In this document: one piece after another, positions 1-5,042 of the stretch
How positions within the stretch are numbered: position 1 is the stretch's first letter
Layout of the letters: every line of letters begins with the position of its first letter
Assembly: GCA_024636395.1 (NCBI GenBank)
Contig: JAGXHD010000187.1
Location: forward strand, 1-5,996
Origin: Sulfitobacter sp.
GTDB taxonomy: Bacteria > Pseudomonadota > Alphaproteobacteria > Rhodobacterales > Rhodobacteraceae
Direction of reading: 5' to 3'
DNA: 5,996 nucleotides
Position numbers and translations under genes: made by a program
Notes under the pieces: generated by a model
Databases searched by the model: none
What the model saw: the letters and a program-made list of their open reading frames with translations, nothing else
What the model was told of the DNA's origin: nothing

Positions 1-2
1 AG

Positions 3-617
3 CTTGATCTGCAAAACTCCGCCGCCTTTGTGGAGCGTGCCGCATCGATCGGCTTCGATCCCGTCGAGGGATCCACGCTCTGGGTCAAGCTGCTCTATGC
101 GGTCCTGTTCGCAATCGTACTGGGGATCCTGTTCTGGCTAAGCCAGCGTGCGCTGAATTCGCCCTGGGGGCGGATGCTGCGGGCGATCCGCGACAACGAG
201 GTCGCGGCAGAGGCGATGGGCAAGGATGTCACGGCGCGGCACTTGCAGGTGTTCATTCTCGGCTCTGCGATCTGTGGCATTGCGGGCGCCATGATGACCA
301 CTCTCGACGGCCAGCTTACGCCCGGCACCTACCAGCCCCTGCGCTTCACCTTTCTGGTCTGGGTGATGGTCATCGTTGGCGGATCGGGCAGCAATCTGGG
401 CGCGATCCTTGGCGGCTTACTGATCTGGTTCCTGTGGGTTCAGGTGGAGCCAATCGGCCTGTTTATCATGAATATCATTACCTCAGGCATGGCCGAGGAC
501 AGCTGGCTGCGCGCGCACCTGATCGACAGTGCAGCGCAGATGCGGCTGATGACGATGGGCGTGATCATGATCCTCGTGCTGCGGTTCAGCCCACGAGGGC
601 TGATACCCGAGAAGTGA
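3..617 (+). CDS. livM: Branched-chain amino acid ABC transporter permease LivM (C-terminal part, 5' end outside window)
   Basis: This is an inner-membrane permease subunit of a high-affinity ABC importer for branched-chain or related amino acids. It pairs with LivH in the membrane and the ATPases LivG and LivF. The reading frame is open back to base 3 with no stop, so the true start lies upstream; the GTG at 30 is internal and has no reason to be used. About 204 residues are visible. Hydrophobic spans are seen at YAVLFAIVLGILFWL, FILGSAICGIAGAMM, FLVWVMVIVGGSGS with the following LGAILGGLLIWFLW, and MGVIMILVLRF. Between the first two lies the family's cytoplasmic loop (SPWGRMLRAIRDNEVAAEAMGKD), which contacts the ATPase. 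The C-terminus RFSPRGLIPEK is typical of LivM. The next gene is convergent, so livM is the last gene of its operon here. A related urea or amide importer permease is possible but less likely. Confidence 0.93.
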   Translation, partial: LDLQNSAAFVERAASIGFDPVEGSTLWVKLLYAVLFAIVLGILFWLSQRALNSPWGRMLRAIRDNEVAAEAMGKDVTARHLQVFILGSAICGIAGAMMTTLDGQLTPGTYQPLRFTFLVWVMVIVGGSGSNLGAILGGLLIWFLWVQVEPIGLFIMNIITSGMAEDSWLRAHLIDSAAQMRLMTMGVIMILVLRFSPRGLIPEK

Positions 618-676
618 CAAAGGGCCGCGAACTGTTTTGCAGCGGCTGGATCTGAGTTTATTGGAAAAATGAAGAA

Positions 677-711
677 GGCCGCGCGAAGTGTTTTAGGCAA
701 GGCGCGCGGCC
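677..711 (-). terminator. Rho-independent terminator of the HerA-like ATPase gene
   Basis: There is a perfect 9-bp inverted repeat, GGCCGCGCG (677-685) and CGCGCGGCC (703-711), with a 17-base loop. Read on the minus strand, the stem begins 8 bases after the ATPase stop codon and is followed by TTCTTCATTTTTCC, an interrupted T-rich tail. Read on the plus strand, the stem is followed only by CTGTTGCTC, so termination of livM from the other side would be weaker, though the stem could serve both convergent genes. Confidence 0.75.
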
Positions 712-718
712 CTGTTGC

Positions 719-2308
719 TCACCGGCCCTTGAAGAGCCCGCCGAGGATGCCGCGCACGATCCGGCGACCGGTCGTGCCTTTGAGTTCCTTCATCACCACA
801 TCTGCAATCGCGCCGCCGAAACCGCTGTCGTTGGACGACCCTGTTGTGCGGCGCGTGCTTGTCGTCCCTTTGCCGGAGTAGCGGCGGGCCTGTTTGAAAT
901 CCCGCAGTGAAGGTGTATCGGCTTCGGCCATTTTTTCGGCCTTGGCGTCTTCTTCGGCCTTGGCCATTGCGGCCTCCGCTGCGGCGGCGTCGATGGCAGC
1001 TTTCTCCGCGCGGGTGCGCAGCATCTCGAAGGCGCTTTCACGGTCCAGCGGGGTGTCATATTTTTCGCCCATCCCCGATGCGGCCATAAGGGCGCTGCGT
1101 TGCGCCTCCGAGATCGGGCCCAACTGCGAGGATGGCGGACGGATCAACGTGCGCTCCACGATGCCGGGGACGCCTTTGGGCTGAAGCATCGAGGTGACCG
1201 CCTCACCCACGCCCACTTCGCGGATCGCTTCCTCGGTGCTGAAGGCCGGGTTGTCGCGGTAGGTCTGCGCCGCCATCCGCAACTCTTTCTGGTCCTTCGC
1301 GGTGAAGGCACGGAGCGCATGTTGGACCCGGTTGCCCAACTGGCCCAAGATGTCTTCCGGCACATCGGCAGGGTTTTGCGTGATGAAATACACTCCGACC
1401 CCCTTGGACCGGATGAGCCGTGCGACCTGTTCAACCTTGTCGACCAACGCCTTGGGGGCATCGTCGAAGAGCAAATGCGCCTCGTCGAAGAAGAATACCA
1501 GCTTGGGTTTGTCAGCGCCTCCCACTTCGGGCAGTTCCTCGAAGAGCTCGGACAGCAGCCAAAGGAGGAAGGTCGCGTAGAGCTTGGGTGCGGCCATGAG
1601 CTTGTCCGAGGCGAGGATATTGATCATGCCTCGGCCCTCCGCGTCCGTCCGCATCAGATCATCGAGCGCCAGCGCCGGCTCCCCGAACAGCATGGTGCCG
1701 CCCTGATTTTCAAGCACCAGCAGGCTGCGCTGGATCGCGCCCACGGATGCTGTCGAGACGTTGCCATAGCGCAGCGACAGATCTTTTGCGTTCTCCCCGA
1801 TCCAGACCAGCAGCGCTTGCAGATCCTTGAGATCCAGCAGCGGCATCCCTTCAGTATCGGCCACGCGAAAGGCGATGTTGATGATCCCTTCCTGCGCGTC
1901 CGTCAGCCCCAAGAGCTGGCCAAGGAGCAGCGGGCCCATCTCCGAGACGGTGGTGCGCACAGGGTGACCCTGCACGCCGAACATATCCCAGAAGGTCACC
2001 GGATAGGCGGCGTATTTGAAATCGCTAAAGCCGATCTTGGCCGCCCGCTCAGTAAAAGGCGCGTGGAGCTTGTGGTTCGGATCACCAGCGACGGCCAGCC
2101 CGCTCAGATCGCCCTTCACATCGGACAGAAACACCGGCACGCCCGCATCGGCGAACCCTTCGGCCATAATTTGGAGCGTAACCGTTTTGCCTGTACCCGT
2201 CGCACCTGCGACCAATCCGTGACGGTTGGCATATTTGAGCGACAAGAACTGCGGGGTGCCATATTCCGGCCCGCCGCCGCCGATAAAAAGATCCGAACTC
2301 ACGATCAT
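719..2308 (-). CDS. HerA-like / YjgR-type ATPase (DUF853 family)
   Basis: This is a 529-residue cytoplasmic P-loop ATPase of the FtsK-HerA superfamily, close in size and architecture to E. coli YjgR (about 500 residues), whose cellular role is not established. After a short N-terminal strand (IVSSDLFIGGG) comes Walker A GATGTGKT at residues 35-42 (bases 2183-2206). SDVKGDLSGLA follows at about 62-72, then Walker B KLVFFFDEAH at about 269-278 (catalytic Asp275/Glu276), then the sensor segment YFITQNPADVPEDILGQLGNRVQHALRAF. The C-terminus has an Ala/Glu/Lys-rich, probably helical stretch, a basic Ser/Thr/Arg linker, and the tail RRIVRGILGGLFKGR, which resembles the YjgR tail. A TTG 15 bases upstream (2323) keeps the frame open, but the ATG at 2308 has an AGGAGA directly before it and the TTG has no such site. 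The gene stands alone, convergent with livM and divergent from the putative sRNA genes. No operon partner such as NurA is visible, so a DNA-end-processing role is not supported. Confidence 0.93.
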   Translation of the reverse strand: MIVSSDLFIGGGGPEYGTPQFLSLKYANRHGLVAGATGTGKTVTLQIMAEGFADAGVPVFLSDVKGDLSGLAVAGDPNHKLHAPFTERAAKIGFSDFKYAAYPVTFWDMFGVQGHPVRTTVSEMGPLLLGQLLGLTDAQEGIINIAFRVADTEGMPLLDLKDLQALLVWIGENAKDLSLRYGNVSTASVGAIQRSLLVLENQGGTMLFGEPALALDDLMRTDAEGRGMINILASDKLMAAPKLYATFLLWLLSELFEELPEVGGADKPKLVFFFDEAHLLFDDAPKALVDKVEQVARLIRSKGVGVYFITQNPADVPEDILGQLGNRVQHALRAFTAKDQKELRMAAQTYRDNPAFSTEEAIREVGVGEAVTSMLQPKGVPGIVERTLIRPPSSQLGPISEAQRSALMAASGMGEKYDTPLDRESAFEMLRTRAEKAAIDAAAAEAAMAKAEEDAKAEKMAEADTPSLRDFKQARRYSGKGTTSTRRTTGSSNDSGFGGAIADVVMKELKGTTGRRIVRGILGGLFKGR

Positions 2309-2310
2309 AG

Positions 2311-2316
2311 TCTCCT
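2311..2316 (-). promoter_or_regulatory. Ribosome binding site of the HerA-like ATPase gene
   Basis: AGGAGA on the minus strand lies 2 bases before ATG 2308. The spacing is short but the match to the anti-Shine-Dalgarno is strong, and it lies inside the would-be coding sequence of the TTG start at 2323. It therefore favours ATG 2308. Confidence 0.6.
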
Positions 2317-2367
2317 GTTCCAAACCACGCCAAAAGGCGCCACGCGATACCGCGCCTAGCGAGCATA

Positions 2368-2393
2368 CTTACTTAACCTTTCGGCGCCATAGT
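2368..2393 (+). promoter_or_regulatory. Candidate promoter for the first putative sRNA
   Basis: CATAGT at 2388-2393 matches the -10 consensus TATAAT at four of six positions. It is preceded by CTTACTT at 2368-2374. Read instead as CCATAG with a CTTACTT -35, it loosely recalls RpoH-type promoters, which drive the CcsR sRNAs of Rhodobacter. A start near 2399-2401 would place the RNA's 5' end just before its first hairpin. The match is weak and was partly chosen by position. Confidence 0.25.
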
Positions 2394-2399
2394 GAATGT

Positions 2400-2479
2400 G
2401 TCGGTTACCCATATGTCCTATGGCAGCTGACACTTCCTCCCTGTCAGACTGGCCGTGCCTCCGGGTACGGCCTTTTTTT
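2400..2479 (+). ncRNA. Putative trans-acting sRNA with anti-Shine-Dalgarno loop (CcsR/cuckoo-like)
   Basis: Three hairpins follow one another. The first is CCATA/TATGG (2409-2413/2419-2423) with loop TGTCC. The second is CTGACA/TGTCAG (2427-2432/2442-2447) with loop CTTCCTCCC (2433-2441). The third is a terminator stem (2451-2472) ending in a T run. The nine-base loop differs by one base from CCUCCUCCC, the hallmark of the alphaproteobacterial alpha-r14/'cuckoo' family and of CcsR1-4 of Rhodobacter. Those RNAs also have a small stem-loop presenting this motif followed by a terminator. A second CCTCC (2458-2462) lies in the upper part of the terminator hairpin. Such loops can pair with ribosome binding sites of target mRNAs. 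The gene lies between divergently transcribed protein genes and no credible ORF covers it. The 5' end (about 2400) is a guess. It could instead be an mRNA leader or 3' fragment, but no upstream plus-strand gene exists to supply one. Confidence 0.5.
2451..2479 (+). terminator. Strong Rho-independent terminator (end of first putative sRNA)
   Basis: The stem starts GGCCGT (2451-2456) and closes ACGGCC (2467-2472). It extends inward by a G-U and two G-C pairs to a four-base TCCG loop, for 9 bp in total, and is followed by seven Ts (2473-2479). No plus-strand protein gene ends nearby, so its presence is the main evidence for an independent short transcript. Confidence 0.85.
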
Positions 2480-2508
2480 ATATAAATGTATGCATTGTTG
2501 AGCCGCTG

Positions 2509-2547
2509 GGGCCCATTTTACCCTATTTACTGTTGACCAGTGGGTCC
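2509..2547 (+). other. Possible long-loop hairpin between the two terminators
   Basis: GGGCCCA (2509-2515) can pair with TGGGTCC (2541-2547) through seven pairs including one G-U, around a 25-base loop. It is followed at once by CCTCCTTG, which contains the same CCTCCTT as the 16S rRNA 3' end. There is no T run on either strand after it, so it is not a terminator. It may be part of the second RNA if that starts further upstream, or it may be chance. Confidence 0.25.
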
Positions 2548-2561
2548 TCCTTGAATAACGT
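2533..2561 (+). promoter_or_regulatory. Candidate promoter for the second putative sRNA
   Basis: TTGACC (2533-2538) matches the -35 consensus at five of six positions. The optimal 17-base spacer is followed by TAACGT (2556-2561), a poor -10 that matches at three of six. It would start transcription near 2568, immediately before the GTCGG/CCGAC hairpin. Confidence 0.3.
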
Positions 2562-2567
2562 TTGCTT

Positions 2568-2637
2568 AATAAGTCGGCACAGTCCGACAGGGAGTTCTGA
2601 ATATCGGAAAAGAGGGTACATCGTGCCCTCTTTTTTT
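2568..2637 (+). ncRNA. Putative second sRNA, partly antisense to the first
   Basis: A short unit holds hairpin GTCGG/CCGAC (2573-2577/2584-2588, loop CACAGT), a single-stranded purine-rich stretch with AGGGAG, and a terminator. No ATG, GTG or TTG follows the AGGGAG at a useful distance, so it is not a ribosome binding site for a gene. Bases 2581-2594 (AGTCCGACAGGGAG) can pair with 2437-2450 of the first putative sRNA at 13 of 14 positions, including nine in a row that cover most of the CTCCC loop and its 3' stem. This suggests a decoy or regulator of the first RNA. The 5' end is uncertain and depends on a weak promoter; the RNA might start earlier and include 2509-2567. Confidence 0.4.
2611..2637 (+). 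terminator. Strong Rho-independent terminator (end of second putative sRNA)
   Basis: AGAGGG (2611-2616) pairs with CCCTCT (2626-2631), extended inward by a T-G wobble, an A-T pair and possibly a C-G pair. A run of seven Ts (2631-2637) follows. It lies 185 bases upstream of the IalB gene and does not follow any protein gene, so it ends a short RNA or attenuates read-through into the IalB gene. Confidence 0.85.
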
Positions 2638-2763
2638 ATGACTTATGATTGGTCCCGGATGCAGTTTATTGGATCTTTGCAGTGCTCTGCCTGCCGTTCA
2701 TCTGCCTACCACACCATTCAGCAAAAAAGCGCCGTGTGCTGCAAAATCATCCGCTCTACTGCC

Positions 2764-2792
2764 CTGACATCTCTCACGGAGAATGTTAGAAG
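2764..2792 (+). promoter_or_regulatory. Sigma70-like promoter of the IalB-family gene
   Basis: CTGACA (2764-2769, five of six to TTGACA), a 17-base spacer and TAGAAG (2787-2792, four of six to TATAAT) predict a start near 2799. That would give a leader of about 24 bases before ATG 2823. Nothing else was recognised in the preceding 2638-2763, which has no credible ORF. Confidence 0.45.
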
Positions 2793-2822
2793 GCGACAAC
2801 TGCAATCAACTTCGGATTTCAA

Positions 2823-3464
2823 ATGACAAATTATCTAACCGCTCTGCCCCTGTGTGCCGCGCTCGCCATTTTTGCACCTTTGGCGGCGTTTTCACAGACC
2901 GCAACGCCCGAGACCACTGAAGAAACAGCGCCTGCCCCCGCAGATGCCGCACCTTCATCCGCAGAAACTTCCACAGAGAGCCTGCTGAGCCTCGGTGAGG
3001 ATGTGAATGAAGTCGGACAGCCCTACACGCGCGACGTGAATGAGGCGTGGGAAATGCGCTGCATACGCGCCGAGGAAGGCGAGGAGCCGTGCCAGATGTA
3101 CCAGATGATGGACGATGGGCAGGGCGCCCCCGTTGCAGAGATCTCTTTGTTCCGCCTACCCGAAGGTGGCCAGGCGGTCGCCGGAGCAACGATCATCGTT
3201 CCTCTCGAGACATCGCTGACAGCACAGCTGACCATCTCGATCGATGGCGATAAGGCGCGCCGATATCCTTTTGCGTTCTGCAATCCGGTAGGCTGTTACG
3301 TCCGTCTCGGTCTGACCGCCGCGGATGTGGCCTCGTTCAAGCGCGGCAACGAGGCGGTGATAACGATCGTCCCTGCCCTTGCTCCGGATCAACAGGTTGC
3401 CCTGCCGCTGTCACTCAAGGGCTTTACCGCGTCTTTTGATGCAGTATCCATTTTGGATCAGTAA
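2823..3464 (+). CDS. Secreted IalB-family (invasion-associated locus B) protein
   Basis: This 213-residue protein has a classic Sec signal peptide: a short polar N-terminus, hydrophobic core LPLCAALAIFAPLAAF, and probable cleavage after AFS (about residue 24). It is therefore predicted to be periplasmic or outer-membrane associated. A low-complexity Ala/Pro/Thr/Glu linker (about 26-54) precedes an IalB-like domain (about 63-211). The domain shows NEAWEMRC, the paired cysteines C80/C90 and the characteristic YPFAFCNPVGCYVRLGL with C153/C158. Four cysteines suggest two disulfides. IalB was named in Bartonella for erythrocyte invasion, but the family is widespread in free-living Alphaproteobacteria, where its role is not known, so pathogenicity should not be inferred. 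The ATG at 2823 is chosen because the signal peptide starts there; the upstream CGGA is only a weak ribosome binding site. It is a single gene with its own promoter and terminator. Confidence 0.85.
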   Translation: MTNYLTALPLCAALAIFAPLAAFSQTATPETTEETAPAPADAAPSSAETSTESLLSLGEDVNEVGQPYTRDVNEAWEMRCIRAEEGEEPCQMYQMMDDGQGAPVAEISLFRLPEGGQAVAGATIIVPLETSLTAQLTISIDGDKARRYPFAFCNPVGCYVRLGLTAADVASFKRGNEAVITIVPALAPDQQVALPLSLKGFTASFDAVSILDQ

Positions 3465-3493
3465 CGCCCTACAGAATATTGATGTAGAAGCAT

Positions 3494-3522
3494 AATCCGC
3501 CCCTATACGGGGCGGATTTCTC
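3494..3522. terminator. Bidirectional terminator between the IalB gene and the KAS operon
   Basis: There is a perfect 10-bp inverted repeat, AATCCGCCCC (3494-3503) and GGGGCGGATT (3509-3518), with loop TATAC. On the plus strand it is followed by TCTC after the TTT of the stem end. On the minus strand it is followed by ATGCTTC. The tails are short, but the position between two convergent stop codons (3464 and 3538) fits a shared terminator. Confidence 0.8.
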
Positions 3523-3537
3523 ACATTCAGACACGGT

Positions 3538-4746
3538 TTAGATCTTGCGCAAGGCGATCACGGCATTCATGCCACCAAAAGCGAACGCATTGCTGAGCGC
3601 AACCGTCACGTTGGCATCGCGCGCAACATTTGGCACCACATCCAGCGCGCAATCCGGATCGGGCTGCTCGTAGCCTATAGTCGGTGCGATCACGCCGTCG
3701 CGCAGCGCCATAATGCAGGCCAGCAGCTCCACCGCGCCCGTGCCACCGATGAGATGCCCATGCATCGATTTGGTCGAACTGATCATCAAACGCTCTGCAT
3801 GGGCACCAAACACGTCCGCCACGGCAGCACATTCGGTCTTGTCATTCGCCGCTGTCCCGGTGCCATGTGCGTTAATATAGCCCACATCCGCTGAGTCGAG
3901 CCGCGCATCCGCCAGCGCACCGGCCATGGCCCGTGCTGCCCCCTCCCGCGACGGCATCACGATGTCGGAGGCATCAGATGACATGGCAAAGCCCGCCACT
4001 TCGCACAGGATCTCGGCGCCGCGCGCGCGCGCGTGCTCGTACTCTTCGAAAACGAAGATCCCTGCCCCCTCGCCCTGCACCATCCCGTCACGGTTGGCCG
4101 AGAACGGGCGGCAGGCATCGCGGGACATCACACGCAGCCCCTCCCATGCCTTCACGCCACCAAAGCACAGCATCGAGTCGGATCCGCCGGTAACCATCGC
4201 AAGCACCATGCCGGAACGGATCATCATCGCGGCCTGCGCCATTGCATGGTTCGACGAAGCGCAAGCGGAAGAAACGCTGTAGGACGGCCCCTTGAGATTC
4301 CACTCCATGCTCACATGAGCGGCAGCCGCATTGTTCATCAGCCGGGGCACCACAAACGGATGCACACGGTTTTTACCCTCGGCGTAGACGGCGCGGTAGT
4401 TGTCGTCCCACGTACTGACGCCGCCCCCCGCCGTACCAAGAACCACGCCCGCGCGCGCGGCAAGCTTGCCCTCGAAAGTCAGCCCAGATTGCGCGATCGC
4501 TTCGCGTGCCGCCACGAGCGTGAACTGGGTAAACCTGTCGTAGAGCGTGATCTGTTGGCGGGTAAAGCGCCCCTCCGCCTCAAATCCTTTGACTTGCCCC
4601 CCGATGCGGATTTGGAGACGTGCCACATCGCGGATCTCGAGCGGTCCGATTCCACAAAACCCATCGCGCATCGCCGCACAGGTCTCGGCAACGCTGTGCC
4701 CTAAGGGATTGACCGTGCCCGCACCTGTAATGACGACACGCTTCAT
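3538..4746 (-). CDS. Beta-ketoacyl-ACP synthase, FabF/KAS II-like
   Basis: This 402-residue thiolase-fold condensing enzyme joins malonyl-ACP to an acyl chain held on its cysteine, extending it by two carbons. All active-site positions are visible: nucleophile C162 in SSACASS, H294 in NAHGTGT, and K326 and H331 in STKSMHGHLIGGTGAVE. The N-terminal MKRVVITGAGTVNPLG and the C-terminal NAFAFGGMNAVIAL glycine loop are standard for the family. The length is close to E. coli FabF (413). Its ATG overlaps the ACP stop codon as ATGA (4743-4746) and has no clear ribosome binding site of its own, so translation is probably coupled. Its pairing with a dedicated ACP and an LpxD-like transferase suggests a specialised chain extender, comparable in kind to NodE or the FabF-XL enzymes of rhizobia, rather than the housekeeping FabF. 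The actual chain product cannot be read from the sequence. Confidence 0.92.
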   Translation of the reverse strand: MKRVVITGAGTVNPLGHSVAETCAAMRDGFCGIGPLEIRDVARLQIRIGGQVKGFEAEGRFTRQQITLYDRFTQFTLVAAREAIAQSGLTFEGKLAARAGVVLGTAGGGVSTWDDNYRAVYAEGKNRVHPFVVPRLMNNAAAAHVSMEWNLKGPSYSVSSACASSNHAMAQAAMMIRSGMVLAMVTGGSDSMLCFGGVKAWEGLRVMSRDACRPFSANRDGMVQGEGAGIFVFEEYEHARARGAEILCEVAGFAMSSDASDIVMPSREGAARAMAGALADARLDSADVGYINAHGTGTAANDKTECAAVADVFGAHAERLMISSTKSMHGHLIGGTGAVELLACIMALRDGVIAPTIGYEQPDPDCALDVVPNVARDANVTVALSNAFAFGGMNAVIALRKI

Positions 4747-5006
4747 GCAGGGGCTTGCTGCACGCGCAGACGCTCGATCCCGTCGATGATGCTGGCCACG
4801 GAGGTGATATCGAAGTCGGACTCCTGGGGAGCGTTGGCATTGAACGGCACGGTGATATCGAAGGCTTCCTCGATGGCGAAAATGCTCTCGACCACGCCCA
4901 TGCTGTCGATGCCGAGGCTCTCGAGCGTGCTGTCCAGCGTCACATCCTGCGGATCGAGCAATGCCTGCTCGGCGATGATCGCGATGACCTGATCTTTGAC
5001 GCTCAT
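4743..5006 (-). CDS. Acyl carrier protein (dedicated, non-housekeeping type)
   Basis: This 87-residue cytoplasmic carrier holds acyl chains on a phosphopantetheine arm attached to S35 in LGIDSMG. The helices follow the ACP plan: helix I VKDQVIAIIAEQ, helix II from S35 to about F49 (MGVVESIFAIEEAF), and helix IV VASIIDGIERL. The loop after helix II (VPFNANAPQESDFDITSV) is about six residues longer than in E. coli AcpP, and the motif is DSMGVVE rather than AcpP's DSLDTVE. Both features fit a specialised ACP such as AcpXL, though the C-terminus does not look like AcpXL itself. The start at 5006 is preferred because it gives the usual ACP N-terminus with GAGGAA 7 bases upstream. An in-frame ATG at 5042, just beyond the LpxD stop, would add MPTIRATTRNTP and also has an AAGGA 7 bases upstream. 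The gene lies between the LpxD-like gene and the ketoacyl synthase gene. Confidence 0.9.
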   Translation of the reverse strand: MSVKDQVIAIIAEQALLDPQDVTLDSTLESLGIDSMGVVESIFAIEEAFDITVPFNANAPQESDFDITSVASIIDGIERLRVQQAPA

Positions 5007-5013
5007 GGGGGTG

Positions 5014-5019
5014 TTCCTC
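5014..5019 (-). promoter_or_regulatory. Ribosome binding site favouring ACP start at 5006
   Basis: GAGGAA on the minus strand lies 7 bases before ATG 5006. A competing AAGGA (plus-strand 5050-5054) lies 7 bases before the in-frame ATG at 5042, so both starts are possible. The protein family favours 5006. Confidence 0.5.
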
Positions 5020-5042
5020 GTCGTTGCCCGTATAGTGGGCAT

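Noticed and set aside
1100..2359. A 419-codon open frame on the plus strand opposite the HerA-like ATPase gene.
   Set aside because: It lies antisense to a clearly conserved protein, is rich in Arg, His and Gln as expected of a GC-rich shadow frame, and shows no recognisable domain.
2392..2430. Tiny ORF GTG...TGA, 12 codons, overlapping the first sRNA.
   Set aside because: No ribosome binding site precedes it, and it ends inside the anti-SD hairpin stem; no evidence of translation.
2486..2536. Tiny ORF of 16 codons starting just after the first T run.
   Set aside because: No ribosome binding site, T-rich sequence upstream, and no recognisable leader-peptide pattern such as runs of a regulatory codon.
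2550..2556. CTTGAAT resembling the -35 of heat-shock (RpoH) promoters.
   Set aside because: No CCAT-type -10 lies 11 to 16 bases downstream, so half a promoter is not enough.
2455..2826. A 123-codon open frame across the intergenic region.
   Set aside because: It runs through two strong terminators, has no ribosome binding site, no domain and an odd composition rich in Ser and Cys; it is better explained by the RNA units.
4021..4033. Alternating GC run of 13 bases inside the ketoacyl synthase gene.
   Set aside because: It encodes the ordinary ARAR stretch of a surface helix in GC-rich codons; no sign of slippage or frame disruption.
4033..4704. A 223-codon plus-strand open frame opposite the ketoacyl synthase gene.
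   Set aside because: Shadow of the synthase coding sequence, with Arg/His-rich composition and no domain.
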